The notes under the pieces were generated by a model. It searched no databases, was not told the DNA's origin, and saw only the letters and a list, made by a program, of their open reading frames with translations. From the NCBI GenBank assembly GCA_015680905.1, contig CM027377.1:12176501-12240500 (forward strand): DNA of 64,000 nt. Direction: 5' to 3'. This stretch comes from Coptis chinensis (Eukaryota > Streptophyta > Magnoliopsida > Ranunculales > Ranunculaceae). Shown here in pieces: positions 12,503 through 25,014 of this stretch (its first letter is position 1; every line of letters begins with the position of its first letter). A program made the translations under genes and the position numbers.

Positions 12503-13985
12503 TCAAGAATCCAACAGCTCGTTCATGTTCTCCAAGACTTGGTATATTTCTTCCATCTACGGGTGTGTTTCCTCACCCGCTATAAACCCGTGAACTTAAC
12601 CATTGAGGTCAATTGAGCTGCAACCTCGTGTCTTCTCCACCCCTCTATCCTTCATAATTTTCCTTATTCTCTTTGCATCATCATATTTCCCATCAGCTGC
12701 GTACATGTTAGACAGTAGAACATAGGCACCACTATGACGTTCTAACTCAAAGAGCCTCTCAGCTGCAACACCTGCCAATCGTGTTTTTCGTTGATCACAG
12801 CAAGAAGCGAGGATCGCTCTTCAAACCAAGGCAGGAAATTTTGATATCGGGGTATATATCGTGTACCCCAAAAACCGATATATATCGGAGATATATATAT
12901 CTTTTTTGTGAACGGTCAAAATATCACTATATATCAGCGATATATCAGGAATATCGGTGATATATAACGATATATATCTGTCAAATAGTCAAAAAGTTGG
13001 TCAATATATATTGGATATATCGCCGATATATAAGATATATATTGGAAAAGGTGATATATATTGGCAAAAAGGAACTTCAATATTCGGTGGAGATATATTG
13101 AATTTTTCCAAGTTGTGTACCCCAAAAACTGAAACATATAGGCGATATTTCCTGCCTTGCTCCAAGCAACTGCTTCTTCCGACGAGCTATTCTTTGCTTG
13201 ACACCTTTTGCGTCTTCAAATAACCAAGCTTGGCTAAGAAAGTCTACCATGCATGCATAATGTTCACTTTTTGGTTGAATACCATATACAGTCAGTAGTC
13301 ATGCTATTGAATATTTGTAGACCTTCGAGAGGCATACCTGAATAGCTGCAAGCAGTAAAAACAGCTATGAAAGTAATATTATTAGGCTGAAAACCAGCTT
13401 TATCCATTTTGTTAAATAGCTTAAGCGCGTTCTGTCCATCACCATGCATTGCCAATCCAGAAATCATTACATTCCAACAAATGATATCTCATTCTCCCAT
13501 GTCATCAAACAACTTTTTAGCCAAAACCAAATTCCCACACCTTGCATACATATCAATAAGTGCCATACTTAACCGAATACTCAACAACGACTGCTTTCTG
13601 TCCAAGTATCTGTGTATCCATATCCCAATATACATAGCACCTCAATGAGCACAAGCAGAAAGAACACTATCAAAAACAGCTTCATCGGGCTCGAAACCTT
13701 CCGACTGAATTAGTCGAAACATTTCTAACCCCTCTTTAAAACAATTATTCTGTACATAACCAGAATTCATAGAACCCCATATTCCTCTATCCTTCACAGG
13801 TGCATTATCAAAATACAAACATGATGTTTCAACATCCCCCTTCTTTGCATACACAGATATCATAACTGTCCACTACACCGCACTTCTCACCGGCATTTCA
13901 CCAAACAATTTTTTCCCTTCTACCATACTACCACATAATGTGTACATAATAACTAACAAACTATTGCCCACAAAGATATCATACA
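12503..13985 (-). pseudogene. PLS-class PPR pseudogene, unit 2 copy
   Basis: A copy of the unit 5 PPR gene, reading leftward. Recognisable segments are AYVLLSNMYAADGKYDDAKR (12650-12730), MISGLAMHGDGQNALKLF (13410-13467) and VKDRGIWGSMNSGYVQNN (13740-13800). A premature stop follows SSIDLNG at 12596, a hAT MITE interrupts it at 12827-13159, and an extra stop falls near 13642. Similarity to the unit 5 copy ends near 13985, so about the first third of the gene is missing. It cannot make a full protein. Confidence 0.88.
12827..13159. mobile_element. hAT-type MITE inside a PPR copy
   Basis: A 333-bp element with inverted ends CAAGGCAGGAAAT and ATTTCCTGCCTTG. The interior is rich in GATATATATCG-type motifs. 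Its flanks are CTTCAAAC (12819-12826) and CTCCAAGC (13160-13167), an 8-bp target duplication differing by two transitions. Unit 5 has the empty site (CGCTCTCCAAGCAACT near 45836). The 8-bp duplication and CAAGG end fit hAT. A GATAT-rich stretch at 25015-25225 may be related. Confidence 0.85.
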
Positions 13986-14500
13986 CATTATATGAGATCA
14001 AATATGCATTTACTTATATGTCACCTCAATGAATGAAAGTTTGTTTAATTTGCTTGATTCATCTCCATTGCGTACATACGTATGTTACAAACTTCCTCGA
14101 AGGTAGTGCATGGAATTATTGCCAGCAATGCCCAAAGGGCAGTTGCAACCGGCTGGAAGCATTGTCAAGTGTTTCTTATTGAGATCCCAGCAACCGGCTG
14201 GAATCTAACATTTACAAACAAAAAGAAAAAATAAATCAATGAAAAAAAACAATCCATGGGGACATCTTCTGCAGTAGCTATACCTTAGCAATGGCCTTCA
14301 AGTGTTCACCACTAAACGCCCTGCTAATTCCCCTAGACTGACAAGACTTCACACAAAGGGAACCAGAATTAACTGCACTGAAAGCCAACACTTGAGCAAG
14401 GCAGGTATCTTTCAAAACGGGTCTGTGTCATTTCGATCGGGTAACCCTTTTAAGTCTCATAGTTTACTATTTTTCCTTGTTCTGTATGCCACAGAGGGTG
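13986..14500. other. Junction block between PPR relic and H module
   Basis: The part near 14250-14420 (GGGGACATCTTCTGC and AGCCAACACTTGAGC) is shared with unit 3 at 25400-25530, so it belongs to the array. I see no gene. Two AACCGGCTGGAA-type repeats occur around 14140-14200. Confidence 0.4.
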
Positions 14501-15165
14501 GCCTAGAGGATTATTAGAAACTTCTGTAACAAGCAGCGTAGGATAGGTTACTGAAGTTCTAGGTGAATAGTGAATACAAGTTCACCAAGATGAATTAAAG
14601 GGTTCTAAAAATTACATAAGATGTTCAAAATATGCAAGTCCTAAACTTATGCCCATACACAGGGGAAGCAATATCTTGGCTCATAAAAAATAGCCGCAAA
14701 ATAACAATTGTGTAAACCATTAAGGTTACCAAGCATTTCAAAGTCTCTACTATAACAGCTTCTACTGATATAAGACTAAACCCATTAAAGAATGATCAAA
14801 CAAGGTAAAAAAAGAATTATGACATTCCAATTCAATGCACAAAGACATCAGTTCTAGTTCAAGAGAAGTATTGATACCACGAAATACTACGAGATCTGAA
14901 ATACTACTGATATAACACTATAGACATAGTAAAAAACGATAAAAATGCAAGTAGACATATTAATCTTACAAAAATGGCATGTTTCGATCACAGCATGATG
15001 CTAAGTTAGTAACCTTCTTAAGCTAAACGCTAACAATTGGGATATTTAATGTTAATAAAATCTACCAGACGGGAACATCAGACATATCAAACGAAATGTA
15101 AAGCAAAATAAATAAAATCATATTATCACCACATGATGTTAAACGTGCCAAAAGATCCAGATTAC

Positions 15166-15222
15166 CTAGCAAGGATTTCAGACACGCTAAATGAAACATA
15201 TCTTGCAATTGTGCACTACCTT
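15166..15222 (-). other. 57-bp exon-like cassette, unit 2 H1
   Basis: On the minus strand it is bounded by TTCTTAG before and GTAATC after. One frame is open and reads GSAQLQDMFHLACLKSL. Six near-identical cassettes occur in the window. Family not recognised. Confidence 0.4.
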
Positions 15223-16225
15223 CTAAGAAAAACAACAGAAAGTCTTGCAATTGTGACGACTTGTGTTGCAGTATAAATCGGCAAGCAGAAAAGTTGTTCC
15301 AGCAACAGAAACAACAATGAATTTCTAACCCTGTGAGTTTCTCTTACTCATGGGCGGAAAACGAGTCATTTGCTATTTACAACCAGTTATTGATAGCTTC
15401 CGAGAAAAGTTGGAAGGGTGGCAAGGAAGGTATCTCTAAACGGGTTCGTATCATTACAACTAAGAGAAACTCACAGGAAGGTACCCTTTCAGGTCTTGCG
15501 GTTTACTATATAACCTTATTCTAAATTATGCTCCACATAGGGTGCCCAAATTGAGAGGATTATCAGTAATTTCAGTAGACACTAGACAGAGATAAACTCG
15601 GGATAGGTTACTGAAGTTCTGCATGCATACAAGCTCACTAAGTTTCTGATTTTAAATGAATTAAAGGCTTCTAAAGGTTACATATGATGTTCAAATAGGC
15701 TAGTCCAATACTCCTATACATATGCCCATACACAGAGCCAGCAATACATTAGCTCAAAATACATAAGCTGCATAAAAAGAATATCGTAAACTGATTACCA
15801 GGCGGTTCAGAGTCTAATATAACGGACAGCTTCAATTAGTAACCGACAAAACTCATTAAAGAATGATCACACAATGTAAAATAAGAACCAAGGCTTTCCA
15901 ACACAATGCATAAAGACGTCAGGTTTAGTTCTAGAAGTATTGATACCACAAAATACTATTGATATAACACTGTACACAAAGAGGCAATCGATACAAGTGC
16001 AAGGTTCTATATTAGTCTATTAGTCTTACAGATATAGCCTGTTCGAATTGCAGTATATAGCAAGTGAATAACCTTCCCAGATTAAGTGCTGACGATTGCG
16101 ACATTTAATAATAACAAAACCTACCTCAAAAGAATTTCAGACATGTAAAATGAAACATTAAAAAGAAAAAGGTTGGAAAAAATTATCTCAACGCGATTCT
16201 AAACGTGAGAAAAGATTGAGATTAC

Positions 16226-16282
16226 CTGGCAAGGACTTCAGACAAGTTAAATGAAACATATCTTCCAATTATGCACTACCTT
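16226..16282 (-). other. 57-bp exon-like cassette, unit 2 H2
   Basis: Minus-strand acceptor-like TTTGCTTAG and donor-like GTAATCTC bound a block of the same length as in H1, with an open frame of the same phase. Confidence 0.4.
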
Positions 16283-16439
16283 CTAAGCAAACAACTGAAA
16301 GACTTGTAAACGCACTACCTTTTTAGCAAACAACTGAAAGACCTGTAAACGAGACTGAGTTATTGCTCAATAGTATAAATAGGCAAACAGAAAAATTGTT
16401 CAAGCAATAAAAAAAAAATCATTTTACCTCTGACGCAAA

Positions 16440-17490
16440 ATATCATGGTGGCAATCATTTTACAACTCAATGATGGGCCTCCTCTAATGAACTTCCAGAC
16501 TATGTTTTTTAGTTTACGACCACTCGAAGTTGTCCAGACATCTTATGTAAACTTTCCTAAGGAAGGTAGTAACAGACCTTTTTCTGTGTTACCTTACATC
16601 TGCAGGGGCAATTAGGACAGGAGCTATTGAATTCTGGTAGTTAAAATATATTAACGTACGCCTCTCTCTCTCTCTCCGCCTTCCCTCTCCCTCAGTCTCC
16701 GCTCACTCCCCACTGCATACCAGTTATTCTAGTTATAGAGAACTGCTAGCATTCTACCCCTTTGAAGGGTAGAACCCTCCTACCCCACTAAAGGACAAAA
16801 ATAAACAACTGGATAATGCTTATACATGTTGGACTTCTTTCTCTCCAAACTCTCCCATCCTCTACTGAAATTTTTTTCAAATGAGAAAACTCTCTTTTCT
16901 CTACAGCTATTTCCCAGTACTTGGCATGTACCATCACCAGATCAGGCAGTGATGGATTCATATTTATCACAGATGTAAATATCCTTTCCAATCATCCATT
17001 TTGTTGTCTAATTGAGATTTGAACGGATTCCTTCTTTCTGGTTTGAGCAAAAAAAAGAATCAAGCCAATTTTTTTTTGATTATTCATATTTTATTTCACC
17101 TAATCAGGTCTAGAAACCCAAAATCAAATTCGATGAAAATCAAATCTTGGTTGAAACTTTAGATTAACTTATTCTAAGGTTCAATTCTTGATGTATGAAC
17201 TCTAACCCAACTTTAAAATGAAGATTTTAAGTTACAAACTTTAGTGTTCTAAATAGATCTAAAAAGATACATTACATCTTTTTACAGTGTGGTTAGATTC
17301 CAAGGGAGACACACTGGGAACAAAGTTTCATCCGTGTTTCACTTTAGTTTTCTCCTTTTCTGTAGCCTCTAGTTTCTCACCACCTTGTCTCCAGATGTTA
17401 AGGAATAAGTGATATCTTCTCCTCTTGACTTCATGATTTCACACTTTATGATTTGACATTGAAGGTGTTTGTATACCAATCTGTGTATTA
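16440..17490 (-). other. I and J modules of unit 2, exon-like
   Basis: The I block (16430-16500) and J block (16900-17050) are conserved with the other units. On the minus strand a 67-codon frame from 16991 contains NPSLPDLVMVHAKYWEI; the related J copy in unit 3 favours a different frame. No family is recognised. A CT-rich tract lies at 16660-16700. Confidence 0.35.
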
Positions 17491-17739
17491 TAAGGTGAGA
17501 GTGTGCATCACTGGTGGTTTGAAAGAGCTTTGGGAAGGAACTGAGTAAGGCGGTTGAGGGCTAAGATGCCTTTAAAGATTTTGAAAAAAAAAACTTGAAC
17601 AAAAATGGTCATTAACCAGCATTTTCACACATACATTTATCAGTTAACTATGTATTGTAAAATAAAAACCTTGCTATAAAAAACCAAGTTTTGTAAAAGG
17701 TTTTAAATAGTGAAACAAGTTTCGTACAAGTAGTAAGAA

Positions 17740-18010
17740 AATGTCACCATCTTTTACAAAAACAAAACAGAGACATTTGTCAATACCAACATTCCCACAA
17801 AGACATTTATCAATTTTAAGAAAAAGAAAATAAGTCGCCATCTTTAACAAATAAGAACAAAACAGAGACATTTGTCATTACCAGCATTCCCATAACGACT
17901 TATGCCAATCTTAAGAATGGAAAAGAAAATAAATCGTCAATCTTAAGAACAAAACAGAGACACTTGTCATTACTAGCGTTCCCACAAAGACATTTGTCAA
18001 TTTTAAGAGT
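17740..18010. repeat. ~97-bp minisatellite, copy in unit 3
   Basis: Two to three diverged copies of the CATTTGTCATTACCAGC core lie between 17775 and 18000, with the same A-rich spacers as in the other array units. Confidence 0.75.
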
Positions 18011-18484
18011 AAAAAAGAAACTAACAACCCAATAGAGAAAGGATCCCAACACAAACTAAAGTTTTTCACAAAACAACTTTGAAAACAAAAGTCTTATCTT
18101 GTTGATTTGTACGACTTTTTCTTAAGCAAAGAAAGAAACATTTACAGCAATTGGGAAGGGAAATGTGCATCATCCACAAAGACATTTGTGTAAACAAGTT
18201 TTCTAATCCTAAAACAGTGAAGAAGCATACTGTAACACTTTCATAAATAACAGAAACCGAAACATATCTTTATAAATCAAATGTAATTACCAGCGTGCGT
18301 GAATCATCTAGTTACATGTCAACTGTTGGTGGTTTGAATGAGATAAAAGGAAGGAACTAAATAAGACAACTTGATGTGTATTAGTTGATGAAAACTGATC
18401 CGCGTATCTATAGGGAACATTGATAGCCATATGGCCTTATAAAAGTAAACATAACAACAATTCTATGTCATATGATCCGCGTAT

Positions 18485-18607
18485 CTAGAGAAACTTTTCG
18501 GTGAGCTGGCTGAGGAGAATTTTTTGGAGTCTAACCATTCGGGTATGGTTTCGAAGGAGAACAATGGGGTCCAACTGAGGGAGATGGAAGTTGATCATGT
18601 CGATTAA
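18485..18607 (+). pseudogene. LINE ORF1 C-terminal remnant
   Basis: An open frame of about 40 codons runs from the 5' edge of the LINE and ends in MEVDHVD and TAA (18605-18607), overlapping the ORF2 start codon at 18597. In plant L1 elements ORF1 encodes a nucleic-acid-binding protein. Only its tail survives, so I identify it by position rather than by domain. Confidence 0.5.
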
Positions 18608-21600
18608 ACTGGTTTCATGGAATGTTAGGGGTCTTGGAAATGAGGAAACATGTAACAATGTGCGGATTATTATGACGGAGAATAAACCGGTAGTTTCTCC
18701 TGTTACAAGAAACAAAGATGGGGGAAGAAATAAACCCACTGATTGGGGATTTGTGGCGGCATCCTTGGAAGTATACCCACCTCCCTGCTATTGGATTATT
18801 AGGGGGTATTTTGATTGCGTGGGACTCAGACATAATGGATGTGACAGATGAACTTCATGGGGCATTTTCTCTTTCAGTTGAATGTACAATGAAGATTAAT
18901 GGATTCTCTTGGCTGTTGACAAGCGTGTACGGACCTAATAGTAATACTAGTAGGAAGCATTTCATGGAAGAACTAGAAGATGTGAGGGCATGATTGACGT
19001 TGCCGTGGTGTTTGGGTGGGGAGTTTAACCTGGTTCGTTTCAGTCATGAAAGGGCGGGAGGATGTCGAATCACAAGGTCTATGCAAATGTTTGATGATTT
19101 TGTTACAAGAAATTGTCTTATTGATTTCCGTTGAACGGGGCTCTTTACACATGGTCTGATAGAAGAAGCCTGGGAAGAAATAAACCCATGCATTGATGGG
19201 TTTCTCGCATCTATTGAGTGGGACGATCACTTTCCACATGCTAAGGAGGTTGCACAGCCAAAGTTTATATCAGATCATAGGGTGATTGTTCTAGATAGCA
19301 CTCAATCTCAAAGAGGTCCTATTCCTTTCAGATTTGAGCTGATGTGGTTTGAAGATCAAGCTCTTACTACCCTCATGGAGGAATGGTGGCTATCATTGTC
19401 CTTTGATGGTCCCCCAAGCTTTGTCTGGTGGTGTAAGATTAAAGAATTGAAGAATAAGTTAAGGGTATGGAACAAGGAATGTTTCGGGAGAGTGGATGAA
19501 CTTATAAAGAATAAGTATGAGGAGATCGATGCACTGGATCGACAAGAGGAGATATCTTCTCTAACCTCTGACGAGGAGGTTCATAGAACTAATCTTAGAT
19601 GCGAACTCCAAGTTCTCATGAGAAAGGAAGAGATTTCATGGCGGCAGAAATCAAGAATAAAATACTTTAAAGAGGGTGAAAACAACACAAGATTCTTCCA
19701 TAAAACAGCAAATGCAAGGAACAAAGTTAACAACCTCAACAGCTTAATCATAGATGGCACAGAGGTCAGCGACAAAGAACGTATTAGAGAGCATGTAGTT
19801 GATTATTACGAGTCTCTCTATTCAGAAGATCCTTTGGTTAGACCGGACCTGGATGACCTTGAGTTTAATGTGCTTTCGGAGGACCAAGCAAATGGGTTGG
19901 AGGCTGAAATTACTGAAGAAGAAGTGGTGACAACCATTACAGATCTTGGGGGTGACAGAGCACCAGGGCCTGATGGTTTTCAGATGTGCGTGTTCAAGAA
20001 ATGTTGGCATTTCCTTAAAAAAGATATCATGGCCGTGGTAAAAGAATTCCAAGATGAAGCCACTTTGGATAGAAGGAATAACTCAACTTTTATCACGCTA
20101 ATACCGAAGAAGTTGGGAGCTCAGACACTAAAGGAGTATAGACCAATAAGTTTGGTTGGTGGTATTTATAAGGTTATCTCTAAGGTTCTCGCTACCAGGA
20201 TTCACGCGTTATCCTCCTTTATGTTATTTCAGTTCAGCAGAGTGCTTTTGTCGGTGGTAGACAAATATTGGATGGGCCATTATTTGCAAATGAATGCATT
20301 GATACTCGGCTGAAGAATAAGGAAAATGGCATTTTATGCAAGGTCAATATCTCAAAAGCCTATGACCATGTAAACTGGTCGTTTCTAGACTACTTATTGA
20401 AAAGGATGGGGTTCAGGGAGAAGTACAGGAATTGGATTAAGAGTTGTATCACTTCAGCTTCTTTCTCGGTTTTAGTGGACGGTTCACCGGTAGGATTTTT
20501 TAGAAGTCAAAGGGGTTTGCGCCAAGGTGACCCGGTCTCTCCGTTCTTGTTTAATGTGGTAATGGAAGCTCTTACTAAAATGGTTATGAAAGCAGCAGAT
20601 TTGAGGTATATCAAAGGCTTCAAACCAGCTCCTAGCGGTCCAGAAATAGTCGTTCTTCAGTTTGCAGACGATACTTTGTTCTTGCTGGAAGCTTCAATAT
20701 CACAGATGCTTGTAATCAAAGCTATACTTCTCATCTTCGAAGCCGTGTCTGGCCTGAAAACAAATATGTCCAAGACATCGATTTTTGAGGTGGGTAAGGT
20801 TGACAACATGAATGCATTAGCACAAGTTATGGGGTGTGCCATCGATAATTTACCGTGTCGGTACCTGGGACTGCCACTGGGGGTAGCTACAGGAACATAA
20901 CAGTGTGGAATCCAGCGATTGAGAATGTACAAAGACGACTAGGTGGATGGAGAAGTAGATTACTCTCTAAAAGGGCAAGACTAATTCTGGCTAGTACCGT
21001 CTTATCAAGCCTACCCATCTATTTTATGTCTTTATTCACCATCCCTAAAGGTGTTGCTAATGCTATTGAACGGCTTATTCGGGACTTCATATGGGGTTCT
21101 ACTGACAATCATAGGAAGTATCATCTTGTTGGCTGGAATAAGGTTTGTGTATCTAAGGAGGAGGGTGGGTTGGGGATACGAAAGTTGGTGACAATGAATC
21201 AGGCCCTTCAAGGTTGGTGGCTATGGAGGTATTTAACCGAAGAGGGGTCCTTGTGGCGTGAAGTTATTACTGCAAAGTATGGGTTTTCTGAATCTAGGTG
21301 GTGGCCAAATAACACAAACCAATGTTACGGTTGTGGACTGTGGAAAGGCATTCTTAATATTTTACCCATATTTAAGTGTGGAATTAAGTTCAGAGTTGGT
21401 AGGGGTAACAGGTGTTCCTTTTGGTTGGATAGTTGGGCTGGTGACAGAGCTCTGGCAAAGCGATTCCCCTTAATCTATCAAGCATCAACACACAAAAGGG
21501 GTTTTGTTCATGAGTATGCACACACGGACAACAATCAAGTGGCTTGGAACTTGTTTCTTAGGAGACGTTGTAATGATTGGGAGTTGCAAAGAATATGCAA

Positions 21601-23123
21601 ACTTGACCGCAATGTTGGATGCAATGGTAATAACCGAACAGATGATGATAGGTCTTTGGTGGAGGTCGACTAAGAGCGGAATATTCTCGGTGAGCTCTTT
21701 TACGATGTTATAATCGGGAAGGCAGAAATCAAGATTACCAACCTACTCCCTTGTTTCCCCATAAATTGGTATGGCGATTCCTATTTATTTGAAGGTGAGA
21801 GTTTTCTTTTGGGAAGTTATCTTGGGAAGCATTCTCACTCTTGATGTACTCACACATAGGGGTACAAATGTGCATCGACTTTGCTCTATGTGCAATATGT
21901 TTGATGAGAGCATCATCATCTTTTCTTGCATTGCTCTTTTCGCTCTTGAGGCATGGGCATAACTGCTACAGCCAATGGTCATAGCCTTTCCACTACTAGC
22001 ACAAGTTGATTCAAGACAAGAATTCTTAACCTTATGGCCAAAGAGAAGATCGTGGAGCTTCGAACAAGATATGGCGCTCTTACCGTATGCAACCAAGTGG
22101 GTGTTGTGGAAGACGAAAATAACCGTATTTTCGGGGGTAAAGCATCATCGGTTAAAGTAATCGTGTTAGAGATCAAAGGGTTGTTATGGCATTGGTTGTC
22201 TACTACTCAACAAAGAAGGAACTACAGGTTTAGGCTCTGTTTGGCAGTAGGAATTTTTGTATTAGCCAACCTAATTTAGGTGATCCAACACAGTAGATGT
22301 ATAAACAAGTGTGTAGATTGTATTAGAAAATCAAAAATAGTGTGGAAAGTGTTTGGTATCATTTTCACTATGGCTTCTTAACAATCTACAAAATAATTAT
22401 TTTTCAAAAAAAAAAAAAACCATTGAAATTGAATAACTGTAGGGGATCAAGAAATACACGTATTACAAATTTATCATAAAATCACCATTTGAAATTGCAT
22501 ATTGGTATTGTAGAACCCCAATTTAAATCCCCCAAAAAAAAAAAAAAAAAAAAAAAACTCTTTATTACTGAAAATAGTATTTATATTCAGAGCTTCAAAA
22601 TGAATAATCATCCTCCAATTAATCGAAATCAGATAAGCAAACTAATACATGGGTTCAAGAACCCCAAATTCTAAACAATTCATTTTCAAAACTTCTTAAC
22701 TAAAAAATGTTGTGAGAAGTGGGAGTAAAGTGAGAGATGGGTTTTTAGATAGATGGGTGGTGAGATAGAAATATTGTGATCAATACTTTAAAAAAATTGG
22801 TAGAGTAAAATTCACTAGAGAAGAAGAAGAACAGTATTTTCCTCCTTTTCTAACTTACCCTTTTTAAATCGATTTCCCGTGGTTTCATAAGGTTGTTTAA
22901 CCGTATCTTAGCTTTCCCAATGGATTTCGTTAACCCGGTTTCGGGCCTTTATGTGTGCTGGTTAATCACTAAGTTGTGGCCCATACTCACATAATAAATG
23001 GACCAAACAACAAGATATACTATCAAGGGTCTTGTACATTGTACATGTTGGGCTATCCATGCTACCAAACAGGCCCTTAAGGATCTGATCTTAGAATGGA
23101 GTCTTGTGATATCTGGAGATTGA
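18597..23123 (+). pseudogene. LINE ORF2 (endonuclease, reverse transcriptase), broken
   Basis: The start reads MSIKLVSWNVRGLG, the usual opening of the plant L1 endonuclease. The frame shifts near 18710-18850 and again before 19282. The endonuclease motif SDHRVIVLD is at about 19273, and GGEFN stands where GGDFN is usual. The reverse transcriptase has QRGLRQGDPVSPFLF (about 20510-20555) and FADDT (about 20660). A zinc-binding reverse-transcriptase end (KVRVFFWE, then CSMCN) lies at 21790-21900. At least five frame breaks and the nested element at 22233-23076 inactivate it; reading across that element continues the frame to TGA at 23121. Confidence 0.93.
22233..23076. mobile_element. Tourist-like (PIF/Harbinger) element nested in LINE
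   Basis: It starts GGCTCTGTTTGGCAG and ends CTACCAAACAGGCCC, an inverted pair, and is flanked by TTA on both sides (22230-22232 and 23077-23079), the duplication expected for PIF/Harbinger. Removing the element and one TTA rejoins the LINE ORF2 frame as RNYRF-KDLILEW, confirming that it inserted later. It holds an A tract (22537-22557) and no recognisable gene. Confidence 0.88.
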
Positions 23124-23769
23124 CGAAGTGTTATCGGTGATCACTTTGCATGAGAATAGTTGGTGTTCTTTCTTTTTCATTTTGTATCTCTCAGAACTGT
23201 GTGAAGTTCTCACTCACTTTTTCTTATATGTAATGTACTGTATCTTGTGCTTTGCACTTTTCTCTCAATAAAGTCTACTTATCAAAAAAAAAAAAAAAAA
23301 AAAAAAAATTCTATAAAAAAAAAAATGAAAGTAATGCTAGGTGATTATGCAGAACTAATTTTCCAAATTTAAGTTGCTAAATGATTAAGAAAACAACATA
23401 GAGATTTATAACAACAACCAAGGTAGACAAATAATAATAATTACGCCATTACGGTTTACTTAAAACTACAAAAAAAAGGTACAGAAATACGCGACAAATC
23501 TAATCTATATACATAATTTATAGGGCTTCTTATTCATTTTTACAAACTAATCTAGTAGAATGCATATAGCAAAAACACTCAAAAGTTCCGAAGTGGGGTT
23601 TTTGGTGTTTGAATCAGAAAAATTATGCTAGGGTTTTCCAATGCTTGTTGAAATCTGAAAAGAAAAGAAAGAAAGAGATAACATACCTTCTTCCTTCTTC
23701 AAAGTGATGCAGCGAACCCCGTAATATCATTGTGACTCTTCTATTAGCTTAAAATCTTTGACGGAGAGG

Positions 23770-23777
23770 TATTTATA
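23770..23777 (-). promoter_or_regulatory. TATA-like motif, unit 3 second leader
   Basis: TATAAATA on the minus strand followed leftward by CTCTCCGTC and a leader that ends in a donor-like GTATGTTATC near 23687. The same position in other units has a weakened motif. A second possible start region for the repeated minus-strand gene. Confidence 0.3.
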
Positions 23778-24904
23778 GGATTTACCAGCATTTTTGCAAA
23801 GAAATTTATCAGTTAACCAAGTATTATAGAATAAAAACTTTTAGAAAAAGAAACAAGTTTTATAGCAATTTTTTAGGCATAGAACTTTATTCTATGGATG
23901 TTTCATTAAAATAAAAACTTTTATAGTGACAGGATAATAAAAAGATGTGACACCATTATGAATGCAGTATATAACAATAAACTTACAAACGAAATGTAAT
24001 TAACCGGCATACCCACAATGAGTAAAAAAGGACAAGTTTCAAATGATTAGAAAACGAAAAACTGGTTTTTTAAAAGAGTGTTGTAATCGTAATCATAATT
24101 AACACCTTTGTACAGCAAAATGTCATTACCAGCGTTCCCAAGAGACATTTGTCAATTTGATAATAACAAAAAAAAAACAAAACAATAGGAAATGACCTAA
24201 ACAAATAATAATAGGTTTTTCGCATAAAAACTTTGAAAACAAAAATCATTTCTTGTTGATATGTACTACTTTTTTCTTAAGCAAACAAATAATAATTTTA
24301 TCAATAAAAATATTGGTGAGGTAGACAATTGTCATTATTAACAGCGTTCCCACATAGACATTTGTCAATTTTGTAAATAAAAAATATCTTTAAAATAAAA
24401 ACCAACTGAAAAACTGCTTTTGGTTTTGCAAAACAAGTTTTCCGAATTTATTTCTTTTCAAATGCAAGGATGCTCGATTTCGGAAAACAAACACTAGTTC
24501 TATAATATTTTATAAAAACCAGTGTTTTTTTTTTCCTTATCTGAACGGAGTTGGTCTATTTAGTAAATAAGTAGTGATCTGAATATCTGATCTATCTATA
24601 AGGAACAACAATATTCATACAAGACAATGGAAAAAAAATACTAAAACTAACGTCTAATGAAGTTCCATTCAACCTAAGTTGGAACCAACAATAATGATTA
24701 GGGTTTATTTATAACTACACTACAAAAGGCATAGAAACTATAACAATTAAGAAACCACATAACTAATTTGAAAACAAACCCAATTCAGTAAAAGTTTCAA
24801 ACTAGAGTTTTTTTTTTTAGTCTGAATCAGAAGTTGTGACTTTGCCCGAACTTTTTTAGTGTTGTTGTAAGACCCACTTTGAAGAAGAAACAGCGGGAGA
24901 GAGG

Positions 24905-24912
24905 TATTTATA
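24905..24912 (-). promoter_or_regulatory. TATA box-like core promoter, unit 3
   Basis: On the minus strand CTATAAATACCTCTCTCC is followed by TTTCTTCTTC about 25-35 bases on. The same TATA-plus-pyrimidine layout is conserved in units 4 and 5, typical of a plant core promoter with a CT-rich leader. Confidence 0.45.
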
Positions 24913-25014
24913 GGAGTAGTCTACTTTCGCATCACTTGTAAGCAGTGTAATATGAGCGGGCCAGGCTAAAAGTGTTGGCTACTCTGATAAAGCCCATTGG
25001 GCTTAATGTCGTGA

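Larger units (their letters stand above)
14505..16430 (-). repeat. H1 and H2 modules of unit 2
   Basis: Two related blocks about 1.05 kb apart (starting near 14505 and 15555) share AGGATAGGTTACTGAAG, CTCACTAAGTTTCTG and the 57-bp cassette. On the minus strand they show several short blocks bounded by AG and GT, which suggests repeated small exons, but no known protein. Confidence 0.6.
7261..17500. repeat. Array unit 2 (long form with PPR)
   Basis: The modules are: landmark 7261, minisatellite 7500-7870, TACGCC block 8290-8590, block 8730-8900, promoter-like leader 9100-9150, captured gene fragments 9215-10200, PPR 3' flank and PPR relics 10380-13985, H1 from 14505, H2 from 15555, I at 16430 and J at 16700-17490. 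Confidence 0.75.
18467..23306 (+). mobile_element. L1-type LINE retrotransposon, inactive
   Basis: A 4.84-kb insertion flanked by AATTCTAT (18459-18466 and 23307-23314), ending in an A tract (23284-23308) after an AATAAA signal at about 23268. The empty site is visible in unit 2 (AACAACAATTCTAC near 8350). It carries the tail of ORF1 and a frame-broken ORF2 with endonuclease, reverse transcriptase and zinc-finger regions. The 5' part is missing, as is common in target-primed insertions. A Tourist-like element is nested near its 3' end. It splits the TACGCC-side module of unit 3. Confidence 0.95.

Noticed and set aside
19282..20313. 343-codon frame as a standalone gene
   Set aside because: It is the linker and start of the reverse transcriptase in a LINE ORF2, continuous with endonuclease and reverse-transcriptase segments in other frames and bounded by a LINE target duplication.
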